Positions 8,976 through 20,000 of a stretch of DNA of 58,920 bases are shown one piece after another. Within the stretch, counting starts at the first letter, position 1, and the number at the start of each line of letters is the position of its first letter. A model generated the notes under the pieces. It ran no database searches, was not told where the DNA came from, and worked only from the letters and a program-made list of their open reading frames with translations. Where the stretch lies: positions 1 through 58,920 of the forward strand of contig JALNYO010000021.1 of assembly GCA_023229765.1 (NCBI GenBank), read 5' to 3'. This stretch comes from Syntrophales bacterium. GTDB taxonomy: Bacteria; Desulfobacterota; Syntrophia; Syntrophales; UBA5619. Position numbers and translations under genes: made by a program.

Positions 8976-10433
8976 ATGAGAGGCAGTGCCTTTACATTGA
9001 TGTTTTTATGCCTGCTGGGTCTATCCGGCGTTGTTAATGCCGGGTCTGTGCAGATGCCCCAAACGGGGCAGCAAACCTGCTGGAATACCGTAGGTTTGGA
9101 GATCGCCTGTCCGAACTCCGGCCAGGATGGGGAGTTAAAAAAGGGGGAACCCTGGCCGACGCCGCGGTTTGCGGACCAGGGGCAAGCAATTACAGACAAT
9201 CTGACTAATCTGATTTGGACAAAGGATGCCAATACCCCCGGCCCGGCTGCCTGCGAAGCTGGCTTGGCCAAGACCTGGCAAGGGGCGCTGGACCATGTAA
9301 AGTGCCTTAATTCATATGCTTACATTGGATACAACGACTGGCGGCTGCCCAACGTCAATGAACTGGAAAGCCTAACCAATTACGAAATCAATTACGCTGG
9401 GGACTCCGATAGCGTTCTGTCTGTTTCCGAGTGGTTGGAGTTAATGGGGCAGGGATTTGCGAATGTTCAGCCCTACTCCTACTGGTCGTCCAGCAGCGAG
9501 GCGGACGCGCCCGGCTTCGCTTGGGTGATCAATATGTATGCCGGCTATCTGCAATCCGCCCCAAAACTGGATATGGGCGGCTATGTCTGGCCGGTTCGCA
9601 CCGCCCAGACCCCGGATCTGGCCCTGCTCGGAATGACTGTACAAACGGCAGGCCCGTTTAAAAGGCTAATCACGCTGGAGGTTATCAACAGCGGAACGGC
9701 TCCGGCCACAGGGGTGTCGGTGGACTTTTATCGCGATGGCGCGGAGGGGATTCTTTTGCATCGGGAGACGATTGCTTCACTTGACGTCCAGGAGGTGCGC
9801 AGCGTCGTATATGAGTGGGACGTAACGGGAATTCCTGTTTCAGAAGAGGGCCTGCTGACTGCGTATGGAGTGATAAACAGGGAGCAGACCGTTCCGGAAA
9901 AGACGCATCTAAACAACAGCGCGGCGCTTAAACTTGCCGGGGCATTCCCCGCTATCGTTGCTTTCCCCTCCATCCCCGACGGCGCTGCAGCCATAGCAAC
10001 CAGACCCATTTTTAACTGGGGGGCCGCCAGCGGCGCTTCCGTTTATGACCTCTATCTGTGGAAGGAGGGCGAAGCAAGGCCGGCAGCGCCGATCTTCGCG
10101 GGTTTAAGCGCCGGCGGCATCAAAATCCGGACGGAGCTTGCCGTTTCTTCGCTTTACCACTGGCAGGTTGTTGCCAGAAATATTTCCGGACAAACTGAAG
10201 GCCCATTATGGAGTTTTACCACGAGAGCTTCCATTCTCGGAGACATCAACGGCGACGGGCAGGTCACTCTGGCCGATGCGGTTCTGTCTCTATCGGCGCA
10301 AATACGCGTAGTCATGAGTAAAGATGCCATCAGAAGCGATTATTCGACATCCGGAGTGGATGTCACCGGCAACGGGAAAATTGGTTTGGGCGAGACGATT
10401 TATATCCTGCAGGAAGTGACGGAAATCCGTTAA
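8976..10433 (+). CDS. DUF1566 protein with CARDB-like and dockerin-like domains
   Basis: The open frame reaches back to 8847 inside the preceding gene. ATG 8976 is chosen because AAAGGG lies 9 nt upstream and a signal peptide follows at once (MRGSAFTLMFLCLLGLSGVV, ending VNAG). The protein is 485 aa. Residues about 25-210 are a DUF1566 domain clearly homologous to the neighbour (PQTGQQ, TKDAN, GYNDWRLPNVNELESL, WPVR). Residues about 212-310 are CARDB-like (PDLALLGMTV). Residues about 315-420 are fibronectin-III-like. The C-terminus is dockerin-like with two EF-type loops (GDINGDGQVTLADAV and VDVTGNGKIGLGETI). It is probably exported. The dockerin suggests docking to a partner, but no cohesin was recognised in the window. 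Confidence 0.85.
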   Translation: MRGSAFTLMFLCLLGLSGVVNAGSVQMPQTGQQTCWNTVGLEIACPNSGQDGELKKGEPWPTPRFADQGQAITDNLTNLIWTKDANTPGPAACEAGLAKTWQGALDHVKCLNSYAYIGYNDWRLPNVNELESLTNYEINYAGDSDSVLSVSEWLELMGQGFANVQPYSYWSSSSEADAPGFAWVINMYAGYLQSAPKLDMGGYVWPVRTAQTPDLALLGMTVQTAGPFKRLITLEVINSGTAPATGVSVDFYRDGAEGILLHRETIASLDVQEVRSVVYEWDVTGIPVSEEGLLTAYGVINREQTVPEKTHLNNSAALKLAGAFPAIVAFPSIPDGAAAIATRPIFNWGAASGASVYDLYLWKEGEARPAAPIFAGLSAGGIKIRTELAVSSLYHWQVVARNISGQTEGPLWSFTTRASILGDINGDGQVTLADAVLSLSAQIRVVMSKDAIRSDYSTSGVDVTGNGKIGLGETIYILQEVTEIR

Positions 10434-10477
10434 CCCGGCAAGGCCACCATTTTTTTAAAATATTTTTCACCGGAGGT

Positions 10478-10781
10478 AATTGCAAAACGCTTTGTCATGC
10501 CCGAATGCTTCTGTCGGGCATCCATGATTTCAAACACTTGCAAACTGGATTATGAACATTAAACTTCGTTTTCCCGCCCAGAAGCGTCGCGGGAGCTTTG
10601 AATTTCTCCCGAAATGTTGTTAATTGTCATTCCCGTGAAAACGGGAATATGGTCTTTTCGGGAACTTATAGATTATGAACACTAAGCTTCGCTTTCCCGC
10701 CTGCGCGGGAATGACAAAAGGGTATAGATTTTCAAAGCTCTCGTTGCGGGAATGACAAGAATGAGGAGTTTTGCAATTGGC
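10478..10781. repeat. Cluster of palindromic (REP/MITE-like) repeats with inverted ends
   Basis: The block is bounded by AATTGCAAAAC (10479-10489) and its complement GTTTTGCAATT (10768-10778). Inside are several short hairpins: ATGCCCGA/TCGGGCAT (10497-10504, 10514-10521), TCCCGC/GCGGGA (10572-10577, 10589-10594), and TTCCCGT/ACGGGAA around 10640. A segment starting GATTATGAAC occurs twice (10548 and 10671), showing internal duplication. The right 40 bp (about 10742-10781) match 47987-48026 in reverse complement with one mismatch. Confidence 0.8.
10596..10742 (+). repeat. 147-bp dispersed repeat, copy 1
   Basis: By eye this aligns without gaps to 49432-49578, with three mismatches in 147 bp. 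It includes hairpins built on ATTCCCGT/ACGGGAAT and TTCCCGCCTGCGCGGGAA. Both copies lie in non-coding gaps upstream of a gene. Confidence 0.9.
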
Positions 10782-10795
10782 GCTTTTTTAAAAAG

Positions 10796-10815
10796 ATTGT
10801 GACATAGATCACAAT
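10796..10815. promoter_or_regulatory. CRP/FNR-family (CRP or HcpR type) operator
   Basis: ATTGTGACATAGATCACAAT is a perfect 7-6-7 palindrome. It matches both the CRP consensus TGTGA-N6-TCACA and the TTGTGA-N6-TCACAA motif described for HcpR in Deltaproteobacteria. Its centre (10805.5) lies about 61.5 bp before the start predicted from the adjacent promoter, the standard class I activator position. Which regulator binds it cannot be decided from sequence. Confidence 0.75.
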
Positions 10816-10831
10816 TAATGCATTTTTTTCC

Positions 10832-10860
10832 TTGCATTTTTAAAAAAGCTTCAGTAATCT
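10832..10860 (+). promoter_or_regulatory. Sigma70-type promoter of the giant gene
   Basis: The -35 TTGCAT (10832-10837) and -10 TAATCT (10855-10860) are separated by exactly 17 bp. Transcription would begin near 10867, leaving about 190 nt of leader before the GTG start at 11056. Its position relative to the upstream palindrome supports activation by a CRP-family protein. Confidence 0.55.
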
Positions 10861-11055
10861 GCACCCCAATGCTGACATTCGGCATTGTTCAAAGAACCTT
10901 GAAGGTGCAGTTCAAAAAGCGTTCACAGGTTAATTCTTTTTAAATTACTTATTTTTTGACAAGATACGTCGTTGAACCATTCAGGATGAGCTCGGGACAT
11001 TCGCAGTGCTGTATCTCGGGTTTATTGCTTCTGGCCAGCTTGGAGATCTCCGGCA

Positions 11056-14000
11056 GTGGTAAACAGGGAAAACAAAAACCGCTTTGAGATGGAGGGGCTT
11101 GAGCCTCGGGTGCTGCTTTCGGCAGACCCGGGAGCAACAGCGCTTGCCTTCTGCCAGGCGATTGACGCTCCCTTTGAATTTGCGTCTGTGGTTGAGATTC
11201 CTGAGCGGCAGGACGAGTCCCGGGCAGCAAAAGCCGTTTCGAGCGCCTCCGACTTTTATAATTCCCCCGAAAGTTCGTTCGATATCTTTGGCGGTCTTGC
11301 CGCCGATTTGGAGATAGCCGCCAACGAAACGCCTGCCGAAGACCTCATTGCGGCGGACCTTTCCGGCTCCCCGGAGAGTTCATCGGCTGAAGAAGAGCTT
11401 GCTTCCGGTGGCTTCTCTGGCGGGGCAGCGGCGGTTGAAACGGCATTTTCGTCGGAGGAATTTTCTCCTTTCGGGGAAGCTCTGCTGGCGTCGCTACCGC
11501 CGGCAACAGATGCTCCGACAGTCGGAGCGTCTCTGGCGGATCAGCTTGTTGAGAGCCTCGATGCCGCGAACCCTCCTCCGTCTGCCGCCGCCTATCCGAT
11601 AAATTACTTAGTTATTTCATATTATTCTAATTACTCAGCAGGCGCATCGGAAGCGGCGTCTCCTGTGTCCGTTGCAGTTGCGGCCAGCGTTAGCCGGAGC
11701 ATGTTTGCCTCCGTTCCGTTCGCGGATCAGCCGGATCTGATTGTTTCTGCCGGTTCGACTAATTCACTCCAAGCAGAAGTAACTGATACCATACCAGTAT
11801 CCTATACAGTAACCAATCAGGGAACCGGTTCAGCTCCGGCGGGCTCCTGGTGGGATGTCGCACGCCTTTCGACGACACCGACCTTCGATCCCCAGTCCTT
11901 CCTGAGCTGGTCACAGGTTGAGCACACGTCTGATACCGTTCTTGCCCCCAATGGCTCCTATACGGGGACCATCAACTTCCGCGTCGATCCTTGGCGTTAT
12001 GCGGATATCACCAGTGGCAGCACCTACTATATATTTTTTATTGCTGATAACAGTGATGATGTGATTGAGGGAAATGAAACGAACAACGTGGCGACCGCCC
12101 CGATCCCTGTTACCTTGACGATTGCCGATATCGACCTGGAAGTGACTGGAGTTTCCCCTTCTGGGACAACTTCTGAAATAGGCGCCCCCGCGACCATTAG
12201 TGTTACCGTAGTGAACAAGGGTCCTGACGCTGCCAAGGGCGTTGAAGGCAATCTGTGGGCTCATGTTTACGCGTCAACGGACAACGTTTTTGATCAATGG
12301 GGTGATACATGGTTCGGTCAGTATCCGGTGACGGGACTGGCGCCTCTGGCAGGGGACAATGTTTCGGCAACCGGCACGGTGGCTTTTGTTCCGCAGAACA
12401 TCTCCGCGGGAGATTACTATCTCTTTGCCCGTGTAAATTTGGGGCAATGGGATGGAGATTACAATCGAAATCAACCTGAAGAAGTCTTGACCAATAACTC
12501 GGGGATAACGGCGACCAAGGTTACTTTCACAGCCCCGACCATGGATCTGCAGGTGACGGCGGTGACGGCGCCGGCCACTGCAACCACTGGACACAGTGCA
12601 GATATCTCCTGGACGGTGACCAATGCGGGCGCCTCCGCCGCCGGGGTAACATCGTGGACCGATTCCCTCTATCTTTCCACCGATCAGACATACGGCTATA
12701 ATGACGTCTTTATCACGAGCCGGGAGCATACGGGGGGGCTGGCGGTGGGCGCTTCCTACACGGTGAACGCCACAGTGAATATTCCCCACGTCCAAGGCGC
12801 CTATTTAGTTGCCTACACGGACTCGAGCAATTCCCAGCCCGAAAGCAGTGATACAAACAATCAGGGTGCGTCGCCTGCCATTGCCCTTACCTACGCCCCT
12901 GGCGATCTGACCATTACCGCGGCCACGGCGCCTTCCGCGGCGGACGCTGGAAGTCCAGTGACCCTGTCCTGGACGGTTACCAATCGGGAACCGAATACGA
13001 TTGCCCTCGGTTCCTGGAACGACCGTGTTTATCTGTCCACCGATGATGTCTATGATGCGAACGACAAACTGGTTGGTTCGAACTATTTTTATGACAAGGT
13101 CATCCCCACTGGTGAAACCTATACCGTTACCAATGAATTTACAATGCCCTACAGGGGAGGGGCCTATCTGATTTTTGTTGCCGATGGCGGCGAACAGCAG
13201 CCGGAAACCAACGAGGACAATAACGCCTACGCTGTGCCGATCACGGTAGCTTATGTTCCACCCAACCTCAAGATAGAGACCGCCACCGTTACCGGAACCA
13301 TCGACAAGGGGCAAACAGTCCAAGTATCCTGGACCGTAAAAAACATTGGAGAGGGGACCGCCTATAGCTCCAATGGCTACTGGTACGACCGGGTTTACCT
13401 CTCCGAAGACAATATCCTGGATGACGGCGACTATAGCCTGGGTTCCACATACCACTATGCTCCGTTTGCGCCAACGGATTCTCCCTACAATGGCTCCTAT
13501 TCCGCCTACTTGCCCACATCGAGGACGGGGAGTTTCCTGCTGGTTAAGGCTGACGGGTATGACGAGGTGGCCGAGTCCGATGAGACCGACAACGTCAAGG
13601 CCATCCCCGTCAGTTACCCGAGTTCCGATCTCGTTGTAACAGCCGTTTCCACGACGCCCGCGACCGTCGGCGGGACAAGCCGCACCTTCCAGGTCGCCTA
13701 CACGGTGCGTAACGAAGCAGTGAATCCCACGAGCGAATCATACTGGGATGACTACATATATTATTCTGCCGACAATGTTCTCGATACCGCGACCGACCGC
13801 TACCTGACCTATATTTCTGTATCTACTTCCTATACGACCGAGCTGCCTCTAATTCAGAACGAAACATACCAGAAGACTTCGGGCACACTTTACTTGCCTG
13901 CAGATGCGGTTCCGGGAACCGGCTATATTTTTGTCGTCGCCGATGCCACGGGCTATGTGACTGAAACAAATAATGCCAACAATACCGGTTCGACAACGGT

Positions 14001-17000
14001 AACCGTCGGCAGCGGCAACCTCGATGTTACAACCGCTGCGTGGTCGGTTCGTCCCGAAACGCAGGGGAGTATATCCGCCTATTCCTATGGCACAAATTCG
14101 GAAAACCTGTTTAGTTTTAAGGTCGGCGAGTCGGTGAACCTGACCGAGATTCGCACGAAACATTCAGGAACCGTTTCTGCGGCGCCTACGATTACAATCT
14201 ACGATGCGGGGGGGACAGTCAAAGGCTTCTGGACTGCCGTTCAGGACACCTCCGATACGAATATCTGGGTTGCGTCCGGTATCAATCAGACTTTAACTGC
14301 CGGCGCCTATACGATCGGCGATTCGGAGGCAGCAACTTGGAGCTATAGCTATTCCAATGGCGCATACCAGGGCGTTGCCCAGGCGACCTACCTGCCGACC
14401 CGCGCCTCTTCCAGTCCGCAGGCCGCCATTCTCGGGGAAACTGTGACTGTTACCTGGACGGTGACCAATACAGATGCCTCCCTGCCGAGCACCTCCTGGT
14501 ATGATTCCTGGTATCTGTCCGATGACGCCGCCTGGGATGATTCCGATATCCGGCTCAATTATTTTTCCCAGACGCGGGAACTGACTGGTGGCGCATCTTA
14601 TGAGGAGAGCCGCGCGCTGGTTTTATCCGGAACATCGATTGGTCTCAAATACCTGATCCTGGTTGTTGACCAGTATAAAAATATTCTTGAGACCAACGAA
14701 ACAGATAACGTCTATACTGCCCTGCCGGTGACGATCTTGGCTGCTGATCTGATGGTCACGGCGGCCTCCGCGCCCTCGACCATTATCGTTGGCCAGACGG
14801 TTGATGTTGCCTGGACAGCGCTCAACCAAGGGAACGGAGCGGCCAACCAGAACTGGTACGATTACGTTTATCTCTCCTCCGACAACCTCTGGGACAACAA
14901 TGACAACTATGTTAATTATTTCTCGATGACTGGCGTTACCCGCCTGGCGGTGAATGGGAGCTATAATTACACCGGCAAGGTTACGCTGCCGGCATCTGCG
15001 CCTCTGGGGAGCAGCTTCCTCATTGTTGCCGCCAACGGCTATTCTTGGTCTGACCAGAAGGAAAGCAACACGACCAACAATGCCTACGTGATCCCGATTA
15101 CTGTGGTTGCCCCGGATCTAACCGTGACCTCCGTTTCTGCACCGGCGACGATTTCCTGGGGAGAAAAGATTCCCTTGTCCTGGACTGTTCTTAACGAGAG
15201 CAGTGTCGCTGCCCATCAGGGCTGGTATGATTACGTTTACATCTCGACAGATAATGTCTTTAACTCTTCGGATGACACATACCTTACATCTTTCTGGCAT
15301 TCCGGGGATGCGGCGCTCGGCGCCGGCGACTCTTACACGGCGAGTATCGATGCCACATACAACGAGACACTGACCGGTGATTACTACCTTATATTTGTCG
15401 CTGACGATTACAACTATCAGGGTGAGACGGACGAAACGAACAACGTCCGCGCTGTTCCCGTTCACATCAATGCGGCGCCCGATCTGACGGTTTCCAGTGC
15501 GACTGTTCCGGCCAGCGGTTCAGCGGGCGGAGCGGTGGAGGTTTCCTGGACGGTGGAAAACGGTGGCGAGGGGCCCGCCGGGGGAACCTGGTATGACGGT
15601 ATCTATCTTTCCGCGAACGAAACTTATGAATATGGAGATTCATGGGTTTATACCCAGAACCATATGGGAATAGACCTGCTTCCCGACCAGAAGGCCCTGC
15701 TCTTTGATGGTGACTACAGCCGGGTGGAGACGTCCCTTAACCTGAATGAGACATCTTCCGGCCCCGGAGCCACACTTGAAGCCTGGGTCTATCCGCTTTC
15801 CACCTACTCATCTCCCCGTCATGTTGTCAGCACTACTTCCGACTACTATGGATATCAATGGGCCATCGTCCAGAAGGGCAGCACCTGGCACGTCTATAGC
15901 GGTGTTGCCGACATCGACACGGGTTTTGCCGTGGATGTTGGGAAATGGCAGCATGTGGCCGCCGTTTATGAACCGGGCGTTGGCATCACCTTCTACAAAA
16001 GCGGGGAAGCCGCTCCCTTCACCACCGCGGCGATTGACTATGCCGTTGACGATCGGCCTGTCACGATTGGAACTAATGCTGGCTACGTTTACCAATATTA
16101 TCAGGGTCTGATCGACGAGGTAAGAATTTGGGAAGGAACACGCAGCCCTTCCGAGATTGCCAACAGCCGCGACGTTCAATTGACGGGAAATGAAGCGGCC
16201 CTGGCCGGTTACTGGAAATTTGATGACGGATCGGGAATCACGGCCATTGATTCCTCCCCCAACGGTCTCAATGGAACCTTGAAGGGATATAATTCGGGCG
16301 AGACCCCGGGATGGATTGCGGCTACTTCTGCCGGATACACGATGACCAGGCAGGTTATTCTCCCTTCGGGCGCAGCCGCCGGAGCATACTTCCTTTTGTT
16401 CAGGGCGGATTATTATGAGGATCAGCCAGAATCCAACGAAAACAATAACCTTCTTGCTAAAGCCTTCAAAATCGAATCGGCTGATCTGATGATTGCCATC
16501 ACCAGTCCCCCGGCGACGGCAGCCGCCGGTGAGTCCATCCGGGTGAACTGGAAAGTGACCAACAACGGTTCCGGTGCCGCTACCGCGGGATACTGGTATG
16601 ACCGTGTTTACCTCTCTGATGATACTAACCTGGACAGCAACGATCAGGTTTTGACCTACTACGGTATTTTCCGCGATAATTCTGGGGGTCTGACTTCCGG
16701 CGGAACCTACGATGCCTATGCAAGCTTTACACTGCCTGCGGATGCGCTTGGCAATAAATATCTGATCGTCGCCGCCGACGCATACAATTACCAGGGAGAA
16801 ACGAATGATGCCAACAACACGGCTTCGGTAGGGATCACCCTCAATGCGCCGGATCTGACTGTTGTCGCCTCGGGTGAAGGCGCCCCTGTGGCCCCGGCCA
16901 CAGCCGTTTTGGGCGAAACGATCAGCGTCTCCTGGACGGTCAAGAACATCGGCGATTACGCTACAACTGCTTATTGGTACGACAGGGTTTATCTCTCGGC

Positions 17001-20000
17001 AAACGCAACTCTTGAAGAGACTGATACGCTCCTCGATTCGTTCTATATTTCCGCACCGAATCTTCTGTCGCAGGGTCAGTACGCCCGAATCCAGAACGTC
17101 TTTTTACCCGAGACCGTCATTATCGGTTCCCAAGTATATCTGCTCTTTGTGGCTGACGGAACCGGGCGTCAAGGCGAGACCAATGAGACGAATAACATTG
17201 CGGCCCTCCCGATTGCCATAGCGGCCCCGGATTTGACGGTGACTGCCGTTACGGCCCCGACTGCGGCCACCCTTGGCGAGGCGATCAGCATTTCCTGGAC
17301 AGTGGCGGCGGCAGGCCAGGCGGCCAACGCTGACTGGTACGATTACGTTTACATCTCCGCCGACAACATCCTGGATGCAGGCGACACCCGACTGCTATAT
17401 GCCTGGACAGGCGCCCAAACGCCTCTTGCCGCCGGCGCTGCCTATGCCGAGACCCGCACAATCACTCTGCCTTCTTCCGGTCATGGCGACCGCTGGCTCT
17501 TTGTGGTTGCCGACGCCTCCCGCAACCAGGGTGAGACGGATGAAGCGAATAACGCCTCCGCCCCCTTCCAGATCACTCTAAGCGCACCGGATCTTCAGGT
17601 AACGAGGGTAACCGTCCCGGCGACGCTGATTTCCGCCCAGCAGTTTGATGTCTCCTGGAAGGTGGAAAACATGGGCAATACATCAGCCCTCAGCCCCTGG
17701 TCGGATGCGGTTTACCTCTCCCTTAACGCAACCTTCGAGCCGGACACAGACACGCTGCTGCAGAGTTTCAGCGCCTCCGACCGTGTGCCGCTTTTGGCCC
17801 AGGGTTCATACAGCGCCATCCGGACGGTGCGTCTGCCCGCCCTTTCCGCCGCATCCTATTATATTATTGTAGTCGCCGACTCGGGCGCCAGTCAGGGTGA
17901 GTCCGACGAGAATAACAATATCCTGGCCTCGACTGCCGTGACGGTGAGTGCGCCCGACCTGCAGGTCGCCTCGATTACCGCGCCCGCTTCTGCAGCGCCG
18001 GGACAGACGCTTTCCGTTTCCTGGACAGTCAAAAATGCGAGTGCATCGTATGCGGCGCCCGGCCTTTGGTCGGACAGCGTTTACCTCTCTGCCGATGCGA
18101 CCTTTGATTCGGGAACGGACTGGTTTGCCGGGTCCTTTACCGCATGGGAGTACAGCCCGCTTGCCGCCAACGGTCAGTACACGGCGACAAGGCAGGTGAC
18201 AATTCCCGGAAACGTCCCGGTGGGGACATGGTATCTGGTGGTTGTGGCGGATGGTACGGGTGAACAGGGCGAGACCTCCGAAACCAATAACTTCCTTGTC
18301 TCTTCTCAGGCGATGACGCTGCAGGTTCCTGATTTGAGCATGGGGACGGTGACGGCGCCGTCGCAGGCTGCCGTTCAGCAGACGATTACCGTTTCCTGGA
18401 ACGTCAACAACATCGGCGCGGGCGCGGCCAGCGCCGCCTGGAATGATCAGGTCTGGCTTTCTTTTGATGAATCCCTGACAAACGATGATCTGCTTGTCGG
18501 CAATTTCAGCACGGCCTCTGTCCTTCCCGTGGCGGCAGGCGGCGGCTACACACTGACGCGTACGCTGACGATTCCCAACGAGGCGTCGGCCGCTTCATAT
18601 AAATACCTGCTTGTTAAGGCCGATGGCGGCAATGTGCAGGCGGAGGCCAGTGAAACGAACAATGTGAGTGCGGCAGTTGCCATTACGATTACCGAGCCCC
18701 CCGACCTGAATCTGACGGCGGTGAGCGCCCCGGCCGCGGCGGCGGTTGGTCAGACCATTGACCTCTCCTGGACTGTCGGCAACATCGGCGTCAGCACCGC
18801 CTATGCGGACTGGTATGACCGGGTTTATCTCTCCCTGGATAATACGCTTGATACTGCCACCGATACACTGCTTCTGAGCGAACGGATCGAGGCTCAGACC
18901 CCCCTGGCGCCCGGGGCCAGCTATTCGGCGGGGCGCCAGGTAAGTCTTCCCGCAACCGGCGTTGGGACTCGCTACCTCATTTTTGTCGTGAACGGCGATG
19001 GCGTTCAGGGGGAAAAGCTCGTCAGTAATAATACGAAAATTACAACCCTCCAGATCAGCGATCCCGACTTGCAGGTGACGGAGGCCACTGCCCCCGCGAC
19101 GGTCAGTTGGGGCGAGCGTGTCACCCTCTCCTGGAAAGTGGAAAACAAAGGCAGCGGCGCCGCCGCCGGAGGCTGGTACGACCGGGTCTATCTCTCTACC
19201 GATGCGACTCTGGACGTCACAACGGATGTTCTGCTCCTTTCTGCCTATGCAGGCGCTTATTCGCCCTTGGCCAAAGACGGATTCTACACGGTGCAGAAGG
19301 ATGTTACCCTGCCTTCCGGTTTAACCGGGGCCGGATATCTTCTTTTTGTCGCCGACGCCACGGCAACCCAGGCCGAATCGAACGAAAACAACAACATGAC
19401 CTCCCGTCCGGTAACGTTCAATGCGGCAGATCTGACGATCACCGGCACGAGTCCGGCGGTGGCCGCCTGGGGTGAGAGGATTGATCTCTCCTGGAGTGTG
19501 ACCAATGGCGGCACCGGCCCGGCAACCGCAAGCTGGTGGGATATGGTCTATCTCTCCAGCGATAACGTCTATGATTCCAGCGACATAATTCTTGCTTCGG
19601 AGTATCGCTCCGTAACCGGTGGCTTGGCCGGCGCCGCTGCCTACACGGTGCAAAAAAGCGCCGCTTCGGTTACGGCCATTGCCCAGGCTATCGGCGTCGG
19701 CGCCAAATTCCTGCTCTTCAAGTCCGATGTGTACAGTCAGCAGAGCGAGCAGAATGAGGCCAATAATCTGATCGCCGTGCCGATTGAGATTCGGGCGGCC
19801 GATCTGAGCATCTCCGTTACTTCTCCCGCCTCGGCCGAGGCCGGCAAGGCCGCGGCCATCTCCTGGACGGTTACGAACGGCGGCACAGGTCGGGCGGTTG
19901 CCCAATGGTATGATGCGGTTTATCTGTCTGCGAATGATATTCTCGATTCCACTGACATCAGCCTTAAAACATTATCGCACGGGACTATCCTTGATGCGGG

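Larger units (their letters stand above)
10434..11055. other. 622-bp regulatory and repeat region before the giant gene
   Basis: No gene is credible here. From left to right it holds a palindromic repeat cluster (10478-10781), a CRP/HcpR-type box (10796-10815), a sigma70-like promoter (10832-10860) and about 190 nt of untranslated leader. A second TTGACA at 10956-10961 has no acceptable -10 partner. Short minus-strand frames here read through the repeats and are not genes. Confidence 0.7.

Noticed and set aside
10682..10885. 67-codon minus-strand frame
   Set aside because: Its end reads LSFPRRRESEA, the typical chance translation of dispersed palindromic repeats.
10956..10984. TTGACA considered as a second promoter for the giant gene
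   Set aside because: No acceptable -10 hexamer at 16-18 bp; the sequence there is ATTCAG or similar.
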